Below, in pieces: positions 26,213 to 34,114 of a stretch of DNA of 64,000 nucleotides. Source of the stretch: Bacteroidia bacterium (GTDB taxonomy: Bacteria > Bacteroidota > Bacteroidia > Chitinophagales > Chitinophagaceae); NCBI GenBank assembly GCA_030426665.1, contig JAUHYD010000001.1:248001-312000 (forward strand), given 5' to 3'. The notes beneath the pieces were generated by a model. That model was not told the origin of the DNA. It saw nothing but the letters and a program-made list of their open reading frames with translations, and did no database searches. The translations under genes and the position numbers were made by a program. Position 1 is the stretch's first letter. Each line of letters opens with the position of its first letter.

Positions 26213-27218
26213 TGACACTCCTTTTTTTACGCCATCTTGCTCCCGGCAATAACCATTCAATTATTAACAATACAAAACCTGTTAAAAGGAAATACTGGAA
26301 ATAACTAGTAAAATCGGTAAACATCAGGGAACCGAGATTTTTCTTTTCCATTCCCTCTAATGCACCATTCAACTTTTCAGCGACTTCGTCTGTATTCTGA
26401 AGTAAACTGTACGAACCTCTGCCGGCTTTCGCAATTGATTTCAGTGCTCCTTCATTCAACCGACTGACAACCGGCTCTCCATTTGCATCCAATTTTACAG
26501 AGCGGGTATCCGGGTCAAATAAAGTACTGCCCTGTGGCGACCCGATTCCTACTGTATGTACGATGACACCTTCTTCTGTTGCTTGCCGTGCCGCTTCTAC
26601 CGCTTGTTCATCATGATCTTCACCATCAGAAATTACTATTAGCGACTTATATTTTCTCTCGTTCCGTGAGAACGACTCCATTCCCATTCCTATTGCATCA
26701 GCAATAACGGTTCCCTGAGACGGCACAATATCCGGAGAAACATTCTGTAAAATCATTTTCAACGAACTATAGTCAATGGTAAGTGGCACTTGCATATATG
26801 CTTTCCCCGCAAAAACTATCAGCGCCACCCTATCGTTCTTCATCTTGTCAGTAAGGCGCATTATCAATTGCTTTGCGCGAGTGAGTCGGTCAGGCTGTAT
26901 GTCCTTTGCAAGCATACTTTTACTCACATCTAAAGCAATAACAACATCTACACCCTTTCGTTCCGCTTTTTCGGTTTTATCGCCCATCCGGAGGTTTGCC
27001 CACCCGAGAATTATTGCGGACAATGCAATCGACACTAATATAAATTTAAAAGTACTTCTGCCGGGGATATAGCCCTGCACCTGAGTGGACAGCAGCGTCT
27101 CATCCCCCAGCTTTTGCATCTTCCGCTTCCTCCAATATACAATACTCACAAAGAGTACCACCAAAACCGGAATGATGGCAAATGCATATAAATAGTTACT
27201 GTGTTGAAACTGGAACAT
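26196..27218 (-). CDS. batB: BatB-like von Willebrand factor A domain membrane protein
   Basis: A 340-residue protein with two N-terminal helices (about 8-28 and 58-76), a vWA domain with the MIDAS motif DVSKS at 97-101 and the later VISDGEDHDE, and a C-terminal membrane helix (about 308-326). This is the BatA/BatB layout of the Bacteroidota aerotolerance operon, which normally runs moxR, DUF58, batA, batB, batC, batD. Here only batB and batC are present, and the divergent aspS sits directly upstream. A perfect -7 element (27240-27233) lies 14 nt before the ATG. Confidence 0.85.
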   Translation of the reverse strand: MFQFQHSNYLYAFAIIPVLVVLFVSIVYWRKRKMQKLGDETLLSTQVQGYIPGRSTFKFILVSIALSAIILGWANLRMGDKTEKAERKGVDVVIALDVSKSMLAKDIQPDRLTRAKQLIMRLTDKMKNDRVALIVFAGKAYMQVPLTIDYSSLKMILQNVSPDIVPSQGTVIADAIGMGMESFSRNERKYKSLIVISDGEDHDEQAVEAARQATEEGVIVHTVGIGSPQGSTLFDPDTRSVKLDANGEPVVSRLNEGALKSIAKAGRGSYSLLQNTDEVAEKLNGALEGMEKKNLGSLMFTDFTSYFQYFLLTGFVLLIIEWLLPGARWRKKRSVNESVA

Positions 27219-27232
27219 AATTTTCTAAATCA

Positions 27233-27240
27233 CAAATTTA
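27233..27240 (-). promoter_or_regulatory. -7 promoter element of batBC
   Basis: TAAATTTG on the minus strand is a perfect TAnnTTTG match, 14 nt before the batB ATG. A TTTG (27269-27266) lies 25 nt further up, longer than usual spacing. Confidence 0.5.
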
Positions 27241-27341
27241 AAAGGACAAGCTATAAATTCTATGACAAAGAAATGTGATTTTAATTTTCTTTAACAAGAT
27301 TCACATACTATTTCCGGCCACAACAGGAGCAGATTAATAAC

Positions 27342-27349
27342 TATCTTCG
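27342..27349 (+). promoter_or_regulatory. -7 promoter element of aspS
   Basis: TATCTTCG matches TAnnTTTG with one mismatch, 25 nt before the aspS ATG. Confidence 0.4.
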
Positions 27350-27374
27350 CACTCCTTATAATTACAATAATATC

Positions 27375-29168
27375 ATGCATCGTACACACACTTGCGGCGA
27401 GTTACGCATTTCTGATGTCGATAGTGAAGTTACACTATCCGGCTGGGTTCAAACTATTCGAAAATTTGGCAGCATCACTTTTGCTGACTTAAGGGATAGA
27501 TACGGCATTACGCAGTTACTCTTCAATGAACAATTGAATAACCGATTGGACGCTCAGCCACTGGGTCGGGAATTTGTGTTGAAGATAACAGGCAAGGTGC
27601 TGGAACGCAGCAATAAAAACAACAAGATACCGACCGGCGACATTGAGATTGAGGTAGCCGACTTCACAATCCTAAACGCTGCAGCAACGCCACCGTTCAC
27701 TATAGAGGAAGATACCGATGGTGGCGACGAGCTACGCATGAGATATCGCTATCTGGATCTTCGTCGTCCTACACTGCGCCGCAATATGGAGCTGCGCTAC
27801 AAGGTGAGCAGGTCAGTACGCAACTATATGGACGCTCAGGGTTTTTGGGATATAGAAACACCGTTCCTTATTCGTAGTACACCTGAAGGTGCACGTGACT
27901 TCGTAGTGCCCAGCCGAATGAATGAAGGTCAGTTCTATGCACTACCACAAAGTCCGCAAACATTCAAACAACTGCTGATGATAAGCGGCTACGACCGCTA
28001 CTATCAGATAGTAAAGTGCTTCAGAGATGAGGACTTACGCGCCGACAGACAGCCGGAGTTTACTCAGGTAGATTGCGAGATGAGCTTTGTGGAGCAGGAA
28101 GATGTTATTCAAACATTTGAAGGGCTGTTTAAGCACGTATTCAAGGATGTAAAAAATGTAGAAATCAACGAAGCGTTTCCCAGAATGACATGGGAGGACG
28201 CAATGTGGCACTATGGCAACGACAAGCCGGACATCAGATTTGAAATGAAAATACAAAATCTGAAAACGACATTCCGAAATACACACGGTGATAATAATAC
28301 CTTCAATATCCCCTCAGGTTTTCCGGTATTTGACAATGCAGGTACCGTTCTAGCAATAAGTGTTCCCGGTGGCAGCGAATATACTCGTAAGCAACTGGAC
28401 GAGATTACCGCATGGGTAAAACGCCCTCAGATAGGCATGAACGGCGTAGTGTACATCAAGTGCAATGCTGATGGCACTTTCAAGAGCAGTGTTGATAAAT
28501 TTTACGATGCTGCACAGCTCTCTGAAATGGCTGCTTTCTGCGGAGCTACGCCCGGCGACCTCATACTGATTCTTGCGGGTGAAGAGTCACTGACCAGAAA
28601 AGCTATTTGCGAGTTGCGATTAGAGATGGGCAACAGGCTGGGATTGCGCAACCCGGAAGACTACAAACCACTGTGGGTAACAGACTTCCCACTATTCGAG
28701 TATGACGACGATAATGGTAGATGGGTAGCAAAGCACCACCCTTTTACAGCGCCCAAGCCGGAGCATATTGACTGGATGAATGAACCCGAAAAATATGGTG
28801 ACATAAAGGCAAACGCCTACGACATCATTCTCAACGGAACCGAGATTGGTGGCGGTTCAATACGTATCCATCAGCGGGAACTACAGGAGAAAATGTTTGC
28901 TGCATTAGGCATGAGCAAAGAAGAAGCACAAGAGCAGTTTGGCTTCCTGATGGGAGCCTTCGAGTATGGCGCACCACCGCACGGAGGTATAGCATTCGGA
29001 TTCGACAGATTATGTGCACTTCTTGGCGGACAGGAAGGCATCCGGGACTTCATCGCATTTCCGAAAAACAATGCAGGAAGAGATGTAATGCTTGATGCAC
29101 CATCTGAAATAGACAACAAACAAATGGATGAATTAGGGTTGTCCAGAAAAGGCACTTCGGAAAAATAA
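27375..29168 (+). CDS. aspS: Aspartate-tRNA ligase
   Basis: A bacterial-type class II aspartyl-tRNA synthetase of 597 residues. The N-terminal OB fold ([20 protein letters not shown]) binds the anticodon. The catalytic domain shows [20 protein letters not shown], motif 2 in [19 protein letters not shown] and motif 3 in [15 protein letters not shown]. The bacterial GAD insertion domain is included, and the length is normal. It is transcribed alone and ends at a perfect hairpin shared with the convergent SRPBCC gene. Confidence 0.97.
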   Translation: MHRTHTCGELRISDVDSEVTLSGWVQTIRKFGSITFADLRDRYGITQLLFNEQLNNRLDAQPLGREFVLKITGKVLERSNKNNKIPTGDIEIEVADFTILNAAATPPFTIEEDTDGGDELRMRYRYLDLRRPTLRRNMELRYKVSRSVRNYMDAQGFWDIETPFLIRSTPEGARDFVVPSRMNEGQFYALPQSPQTFKQLLMISGYDRYYQIVKCFRDEDLRADRQPEFTQVDCEMSFVEQEDVIQTFEGLFKHVFKDVKNVEINEAFPRMTWEDAMWHYGNDKPDIRFEMKIQNLKTTFRNTHGDNNTFNIPSGFPVFDNAGTVLAISVPGGSEYTRKQLDEITAWVKRPQIGMNGVVYIKCNADGTFKSSVDKFYDAAQLSEMAAFCGATPGDLILILAGEESLTRKAICELRLEMGNRLGLRNPEDYKPLWVTDFPLFEYDDDNGRWVAKHHPFTAPKPEHIDWMNEPEKYGDIKANAYDIILNGTEIGGGSIRIHQRELQEKMFAALGMSKEEAQEQFGFLMGAFEYGAPPHGGIAFGFDRLCALLGGQEGIRDFIAFPKNNAGRDVMLDAPSEIDNKQMDELGLSRKGTSEK

Positions 29169-29190
29169 TTCATACCGCACTTACAAAAAC

Positions 29191-29224
29191 GAAATAGCCC
29201 TGAATTCAAACTCAGGGCTATTTC
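29191..29224. terminator. Bidirectional terminator between aspS and the SRPBCC gene
   Basis: A perfect 13-bp inverted repeat (GAAATAGCCCTGA at 29191-29203, TCAGGGCTATTTC at 29212-29224) with an 8-nt loop lies between two convergent stop codons. T-rich sequence follows on both strands. Confidence 0.8.
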
Positions 29225-29245
29225 ATTTCAGATAAATACGGTATC

Positions 29246-29674
29246 CTATTTCGCAAGATAGGCCGGCAGCGAAGTTCCAATAATTTCAGTCCAGCCTGCT
29301 TCGAAGCTATTACGCGCAAAGCTATCGTTGGTCTGGTCAAACGTTTCTAAACCTGCATGCGTAAGCACCAGCTTAGTACCACCACCCTCTTCTTCCAAGG
29401 TTATCATCACCACTGACTGTCCTGGAAAGCCATCATAGCACCAGGTATGCACCAGCTTCCTACCCGGCACTACCTCCAGCACCTTACAAATGTGCAGGTA
29501 CTTTTCTCCTTCTCGGCCACACCCCTCAAATCGGAACTCAAAACCAACCTCGGGTTTAAAGTCATCGACATCAAAATACCAAGCCCTCATTCTTTCCGGC
29601 TCCGTTAAGGCTGCCCATACCAGTGCAACCGGCGCATCTATCAATCTTTCTGTTATCAGTGGTTGTTGACTCAT
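29246..29674 (-). CDS. SRPBCC/AHSA1-domain protein
   Basis: A 142-residue single-domain protein of the START/Bet v1 fold, AHSA1-like (LITERLIDAPVALVWAALT at the start, KLVLTHAGLETF and NSFEAGWTEIIG near the end). Such proteins bind hydrophobic ligands; no substrate can be inferred. The ATG at 29674 (MSQQPLITER) is the family start, and a perfect -7 element ends 5 nt before it. Confidence 0.87.
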   Translation of the reverse strand: MSQQPLITERLIDAPVALVWAALTEPERMRAWYFDVDDFKPEVGFEFRFEGCGREGEKYLHICKVLEVVPGRKLVHTWCYDGFPGQSVVMITLEEEGGGTKLVLTHAGLETFDQTNDSFARNSFEAGWTEIIGTSLPAYLAK

Positions 29675-29679
29675 TCTAT

Positions 29680-29687
29680 CAAATTTA
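29680..29687 (-). promoter_or_regulatory. -7 promoter element, 5 nt from ATG
   Basis: TAAATTTG on the minus strand is a perfect match to TAnnTTTG and ends 5 nt before the SRPBCC start codon, predicting a leaderless mRNA. Confidence 0.55.
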
Positions 29688-29841
29688 TAGCGTTGAACAA
29701 TTATGAAACCTTTTGGTTTCGCAAATATAGGCAACATGAAATAAAATGCAAACGAACCGCTCGATTGTTAAAGAAATGGCAAATGAACCGCCGCCTTAAA
29801 GTGCGGCAAACCCAAATGCTCCTTACTAACGTATATAATCT

Positions 29842-29849
29842 TAAATTTG
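29842..29849 (+). promoter_or_regulatory. -7 promoter element of msrA, 6 nt from ATG
   Basis: TAAATTTG is a perfect match to TAnnTTTG and ends 6 nt before the msrA ATG at 29856, again predicting a leaderless transcript. It also argues against the in-frame upstream ATT/ATG codons. Confidence 0.55.
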
Positions 29850-29855
29850 ATAATC

Positions 29856-30530
29856 ATGAAAAATCTGATGAAGTATTGCTTACCGCTATTTTTAATGATG
29901 CTACAGCTGCAGGCTTGTGCACAAAAAGACCACAAATACGAACAATCAAAAACATTTAAAGAAATGAACAATACCGAAAGCAAAGGAACAAACGCAAAAG
30001 AAGAAACGGCAACATTTGGAGCAGGGTGCTACTGGTGTACCGAGGCTCAGTTCCAGCAGTTAGAGGGTGTACGACTCGTCGAGTCAGGTTTTAGTGGCGG
30101 ACAGGTAGACAACCCTACCTACAAACAGGTTTGTACCGGCACCACAGGTCATGCTGAGGTATGTAATATATATTATGACCCCTCAGTTATCACCTTCGAT
30201 GAGCTGCTCGCTGCATTCTGGACTTGCCATGACCCTACCACACTCAACCGTCAGGGCAACGATGTAGGTACTCAATACCGGTCTGCCATATTCTATCATA
30301 ATGAAGAGCAAAAACAAAAGGCTATTGCATACAAGGCCAAACTGAATGAGGAAAAAGCCTGGGACAAACCGGTTGTAACACAAATAGCCCCGTTCACTAA
30401 GTTTTATAAAGCCGATGACTACCACCAGGACTACTATAACAACAATAAGAACCAATCTTATTGCCAATATGTAGTAGGGCCTAAAGTTGAAAAATTTAAG
30501 AAGGTTTTCAAAGACAAGTTGAAGAAATAA
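29856..30530 (+). CDS. msrA: Peptide-methionine (S)-S-oxide reductase MsrA, lipoprotein form
   Basis: A 224-residue MsrA that reduces the S epimer of methionine sulfoxide. The catalytic Cys58 lies in GAGCYWCTEAQF, and the family stretches VESGFSGG, TGHAEVCNIYYD and DVGTQYRSAIFY follow. An N-terminal lipoprotein signal (MKNLMKYCLPLFLMMLQLQAC) with Cys21 as the lipid site makes it an envelope enzyme that repairs periplasmic or outer-membrane proteins. The linker 22-50 is polar. The reducing partner in the envelope is not encoded nearby, and no msrB is fused. Confidence 0.93.
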   Translation: MKNLMKYCLPLFLMMLQLQACAQKDHKYEQSKTFKEMNNTESKGTNAKEETATFGAGCYWCTEAQFQQLEGVRLVESGFSGGQVDNPTYKQVCTGTTGHAEVCNIYYDPSVITFDELLAAFWTCHDPTTLNRQGNDVGTQYRSAIFYHNEEQKQKAIAYKAKLNEEKAWDKPVVTQIAPFTKFYKADDYHQDYYNNNKNQSYCQYVVGPKVEKFKKVFKDKLKK

Positions 30531-30570
30531 CGCGCCCTCGCAGACTAGATTGACAAAAAGTTTTACAGAT

Positions 30571-30588
30571 AAGTGGATAAATCCACTT
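30571..30588. promoter_or_regulatory. Perfect 8-bp inverted repeat upstream of purE
   Basis: AAGTGGAT at 30571-30578 and ATCCACTT at 30581-30588, with a 2-bp spacer, form an operator-like palindrome between msrA and purE. It contains TTATCCACT on the minus strand, one base off a DnaA box. No T run follows, so it is not an intrinsic terminator. Confidence 0.4.
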
Positions 30589-30642
30589 TATCTACTGACA
30601 GTCATTGTCTAATTTCACGAGCAAACAATAATTTACATAGCT

Positions 30643-31098
30643 ATGAAAGTAATGATTATCATGGGGTCTAAGTCAGACGAACCAATTATGTCCGAAAGTG
30701 TAAAGTGGCTGAACTGGTTTGGGATTGAAAACAATATGGTAGTGGCATCCGCCCACCGTGACCCGGACAAAGTAAAAGAATTGATAGCCGGCGCACAGGG
30801 CAACGGATACGGGGCAATAATCGCAGGCGCAGGAATGGCTGCTGCACTGCCCGGCGTATGCGCAGCATACACATCACTCCCTGTTTTGGGTGTACCATTA
30901 GACGGCGGTCTTCCCGGTGGTATTGACGCGTTGTATAGCATTGTACAGATGCCGGCAGGACTGCCTGTAGGTACGCTTGCAGTCGGTAAAGCAGGTGCCA
31001 GAAATGCCGCAGCTATGGCAGCGCGGATATTTGCACTCAGCAACCCAACTATTGCTGCTAAAGTAGAAGAATTTAAGTCGATAGGTTACAAAATATAG
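30643..31098 (+). CDS. purE: 5-(carboxyamino)imidazole ribonucleotide mutase PurE
   Basis: A 151-residue purine biosynthesis enzyme that converts N5-CAIR to CAIR. GSKSDEPIM binds phosphate, and the AIIAGAGMAAALPG and LYSIVQMPAGLPVGTLAVGKAG stretches identify the family. The active-site segment reads SAHRDPDKV, with Asp where many PurE have Thr after SAHR. The usual partner purK is not adjacent. Confidence 0.93.
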   Translation: MKVMIIMGSKSDEPIMSESVKWLNWFGIENNMVVASAHRDPDKVKELIAGAQGNGYGAIIAGAGMAAALPGVCAAYTSLPVLGVPLDGGLPGGIDALYSIVQMPAGLPVGTLAVGKAGARNAAAMAARIFALSNPTIAAKVEEFKSIGYKI

Positions 31099-31181
31099 TG
31101 ACCAAATCACTTAACACATACTTAATTACGAGTTTGGCGCGCAATTTGTAGTTTTATTACTAACCATAAAACCATAGCACA

Positions 31182-32189
31182 TTGACAGAAGTAATAATCA
31201 ATCTCGAAACAGTCAACCCAATTGAGTTCTTTGGGGTTAATAACAGCAAATTCGAAATCCTGAAACGAAAGTTTCCGTTACTGAAACTTCTGTCGAGAGG
31301 CTCACAAATTAAAATATCCGGACAACCTGATGAAGTTGCTAACGCACAGCTGCGAATTGGTCAGGTTATTCAATATTTAGAGCGCAACGGGCATTTATCA
31401 GAAAATTACTTTTCCCGTATTCTCGGTGACGACGAGCAGGGCGAAGCTCCATTAGACGATGCAGCGACAAACGACATACTTGTCTTCGGTCCTAACGGCC
31501 GGGTGATTCGTGCTAAAACACAGAACCAGAAAATGATGGCACAGGCATCGGAAAAGAATGATGTCATTTTCGCCATCGGCCCTGCAGGTACCGGTAAGAC
31601 CTATACCGCTGTTGCTCTGGCTGTTCGGGCATTGAAAAACAAAGCTGTACGTAAAATCATTCTGACACGTCCCGCTGTAGAGGCTGGAGAAAGCCTCGGT
31701 TTTCTGCCAGGCGACCTGAAAGAAAAGATAGACCCGTATCTGCGCCCACTCTATGATGCCTTAGACGACATGATACCGAGCGATAAGCTCAATTACTTTA
31801 TGTCAAACCATATAATAGAGATAGCACCGCTTGCATACATGCGTGGTCGTACGCTGGACAATGCGTTCATCATACTGGATGAAGCACAAAATGCAACCGA
31901 CCTACAGCTCAAAATGTTCCTGACTCGTATCGGTGCATCTGCCAAGGCTATAATCACAGGCGACCTTACACAGGTGGACTTGCCGAAGAACCAAAAATCC
32001 GGACTGATGAAGGCAACACGGATTCTGAAAAACATCAATGGCATATCACACATCCAACTCGACGAGGCAGATGTAGTGCGCCATCGATTAGTAAAGCAGA
32101 TTATCCGCGCCTACGATACAGAGCAAGCCAGAGAAGAAGAATTAGACGAAAAAAGAAAAGCGCAGCAACGCAGCAATGCGAATGGATAA
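31182..32189 (+). CDS. phoH: PhoH-family ATPase
   Basis: A 335-residue cytoplasmic P-loop ATPase of the PhoH/YbeZ type, associated with RNA metabolism and ribosome maturation. An N-terminal KH-like region (1-110) precedes the Walker A GPAGTGKT at 133-140, followed by LTRPAVEAGESLGFLPGDL and the Walker B IILDEAQN. The start is a TTG at 31182 (TEVIINLETVNP), with a near-consensus -7 element TAGTTTTA at 31149-31156. No ybeY gene is adjacent. A hairpin terminator follows. Confidence 0.92.
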   Translation: MTEVIINLETVNPIEFFGVNNSKFEILKRKFPLLKLLSRGSQIKISGQPDEVANAQLRIGQVIQYLERNGHLSENYFSRILGDDEQGEAPLDDAATNDILVFGPNGRVIRAKTQNQKMMAQASEKNDVIFAIGPAGTGKTYTAVALAVRALKNKAVRKIILTRPAVEAGESLGFLPGDLKEKIDPYLRPLYDALDDMIPSDKLNYFMSNHIIEIAPLAYMRGRTLDNAFIILDEAQNATDLQLKMFLTRIGASAKAIITGDLTQVDLPKNQKSGLMKATRILKNINGISHIQLDEADVVRHRLVKQIIRAYDTEQAREEELDEKRKAQQRSNANG

Positions 32190-32215
32190 CAAGCCGTTTT
32201 ACTGAAAGTCAATAT

Positions 32216-32253
32216 CATAACTCCCGTATCACCTGATGCGGGAGTTATGTTTT
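32216..32253 (+). terminator. phoH terminator
   Basis: An 11-bp perfect stem (CATAACTCCCG at 32216-32226, CGGGAGTTATG at 32239-32249), extendable inward by about four more pairs, is followed by TTTT. Confidence 0.75.
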
Positions 32254-32257
32254 AAGT

Positions 32258-32265
32258 TATATTTG
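32258..32265 (+). promoter_or_regulatory. -7 promoter element of the DUF6624 gene
   Basis: TATATTTG is a perfect TAnnTTTG match, 23 nt before the ATG at 32289. It shows the gene is transcribed independently of phoH. Confidence 0.5.
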
Positions 32266-32288
32266 TCTAATATAAACAACAACAGAAC

Positions 32289-33278
32289 ATGAATACCCTT
32301 ATAAAAATATTACTCTATTTCGCCCTTCTTGTTATCGTGCCCAACTTATCACACGCACAAAACGCTGCGGATTACAACAAGTGGATCAGTAAAGCCTCTA
32401 AGCTGTATGACAGTGGCGAATATAAAAGCTCTGCAGAAGCATACTCCCTGGCATTTGCCTGCTACGGCGGCAAAGCATATACCGTAGACAGATACAATGC
32501 TGCCTGCTCGTGGTCTCTTGCCGGAATCGCTGATTCTGCTTTTTCCCATCTTTTTACTCTTGTTGCAAAAGCGAACTATTCCGACTACAAGGGAATAACC
32601 ACAGACAAAGACTTTAATAACCTGCATGCAACTGAAAAGTGGAAACAACTTTGTAATACCATAAAAGAAAATAAGGAAAAAGCAGAGGCTTCATTAGATA
32701 AGGAACTGGTTAATACTCTAGAAAAAGTATATGAAAGCGACCAGAAATACAGGCAGGAAATAATGACGCTCTACGAAAAAAAAGACAGCGATCCTGTTGC
32801 TATCGATGCCATGTGGAAAAAAATCAACAAATATGACTCTATAAATACCATAATCGTTACTGGCATTCTGGAAGAACGTGGCTGGCCCGGACCTGATGTA
32901 GTAGGTAATGACGGGTGCACAACTCTGTTTCTCGTAATACAACACGCGGACCTGAAAGTACAGGAAAAATATCTACCAATGATGCGGCAAGCTGCAAAAG
33001 AGAATAAGCTAAATGCTGCAGAACTTGCTTTACTAGAAGACAGAGTAGCATTAAAGCACCATAAGAAACAAATATATGGCAGTCAAATAACCGATCTCCC
33101 AAAGCGGAAGTTCCTTGCCCCACTTATTGACCCGGACCACGTAGACGAAAGAAGAGCATCGGTAGGCCTGGGACCTATCGCTGATTACCTGCAGCGCTAC
33201 GATATAAAATGGGATGTAGAAGCCTACAAGAAAGAACTACCCGAACTTGAAAAAATACAAGCAGAGCTGTATCGATGA
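32289..33278 (+). CDS. Secreted protein with TPR-like N-terminus and DUF6624-type domain
   Basis: A 329-residue exported protein with a signal peptide (MNTLIKILLYFALLVIVPNLSHA). Residues about 25-115 read as helical, TPR-like repeats (KASKLYDSGEYKSSAEAYSL, DRYNAACSWSLAGIADSAF). Residues about 150-329 match the DUF6624 pattern: ILEERGWPGPDVVG, FLVIQHAD, the QIYGSQ stretch and PDHVDERRASVGLGPIADY. The molecular function of DUF6624 is unknown. It has its own promoter and converges on the DUF4402 gene with a shared terminator. Confidence 0.8.
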   Translation: MNTLIKILLYFALLVIVPNLSHAQNAADYNKWISKASKLYDSGEYKSSAEAYSLAFACYGGKAYTVDRYNAACSWSLAGIADSAFSHLFTLVAKANYSDYKGITTDKDFNNLHATEKWKQLCNTIKENKEKAEASLDKELVNTLEKVYESDQKYRQEIMTLYEKKDSDPVAIDAMWKKINKYDSINTIIVTGILEERGWPGPDVVGNDGCTTLFLVIQHADLKVQEKYLPMMRQAAKENKLNAAELALLEDRVALKHHKKQIYGSQITDLPKRKFLAPLIDPDHVDERRASVGLGPIADYLQRYDIKWDVEAYKKELPELEKIQAELYR

Positions 33279-33289
33279 AAACGGCACAA

Positions 33290-33315
33290 AAACGCCCCCG
33301 TTTCCGGAGGCGTTT
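33290..33315. terminator. Bidirectional terminator
   Basis: An 11-bp stem with one mismatch (33290-33300 and 33305-33315) and a TTTC loop lies between two convergent genes, with A/T-rich arms that work on both strands. Confidence 0.65.
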
Positions 33316-33347
33316 CACAGTGAAAGGAAAATTATGTTGAGTTATTA

Positions 33348-33872
33348 TTAGTTGTAGTTAACGGTTACCGGAACACCAGTTGCATTGGTGTATGTTCCTG
33401 AAGCCTGACCTGCAGATACGTTAAGAGTAGCACCCACATTCAAAGTTTGAGTACCTGAACCGCTCAATGTACCTGTTGTAGCCGGAACACTTGTGAAGTT
33501 ATCAACAGTCATTGTATGAGAGCTACCATCAGTGATTGTAGTAGAAGATGGCAAAGTGATTGCGTAAGTATAGCTAGCTTGTCCTGATACATCGAAGCTT
33601 GCAGCAGAAACAGTTCCTGTAGTTGCCGGAAGTGTTACACCACCTGCGCCGCCTGTGGTACGAGTACCAGCAGGAGCCAGAACAGCTGTACCAGCTATTG
33701 TAGCAGAAACGGCTACGTTACCGAAGTTCATATCTACAGTCTTAGCGATAGAGATAGGAGTAATGATGTTGGCAGAGGCAGAAGCAGTAGCAGTAGCCTG
33801 AGCGAAAGAGCTGTTAGAAAGACCTATTACAGCGATAGAAGCGATTGCGATTGATTTGAAGATGTTTTTCAT
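33348..33872 (-). CDS. DUF4402 domain-containing secreted protein
   Basis: A 174-residue exported protein with a signal peptide (MKNIFKSIAIASIAVIGLSNSSFA). The mature part is almost entirely Ala, Thr, Ser, Gly and Val beta strands and fits DUF4402: ANIITPISIAKTVDMNFGNVAV, PAGTRTTGGAGGVTLPAT, VSAASFDVSGQASYTY. DUF4402 proteins resemble small surface or pilus-like beta-sandwich subunits, but the role is not established. There is no cysteine in the mature chain. Codon use is strongly biased to a few codons (GTA, GCA, ACA), suggesting high expression. A leader with two hairpins precedes it. Confidence 0.85.
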   Translation of the reverse strand: MKNIFKSIAIASIAVIGLSNSSFAQATATASASANIITPISIAKTVDMNFGNVAVSATIAGTAVLAPAGTRTTGGAGGVTLPATTGTVSAASFDVSGQASYTYAITLPSSTTITDGSSHTMTVDNFTSVPATTGTLSGSGTQTLNVGATLNVSAGQASGTYTNATGVPVTVNYN

Positions 33873-33913
33873 TTTTTAAAGTTTTAGTTTGTTTAAGATT
33901 TTTGTTTTGCCTG

Positions 33914-33951
33914 TCCCGATTTTTATCGGGATTTGGTAGGTATAATACCAA
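33914..33951 (-). promoter_or_regulatory. Two hairpins in the leader of the DUF4402 gene
   Basis: TCCCGAT/ATCGGGA (33914-33920, 33925-33931, loop TTTT) and TTGGTA/TACCAA (33933-33938, 33946-33951) sit side by side about 45-80 nt upstream of the start codon. If transcribed they would cap the 5' end of the mRNA. No TAnnTTTG element was found. Confidence 0.45.
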
Positions 33952-34114
33952 CGACGTGCCAATATTATAACTAATTGATAATCAATTAATTAAATTTTGG
34001 CGCGCTGAATGATTTTCCACAGAATGGACGACATTTCCGAAATACGGAAAAAATATAATAGCAATAAGGCTGCTATTAAACGATTACACGATAAAAGAAA
34101 AGAAAAAACAGTAG

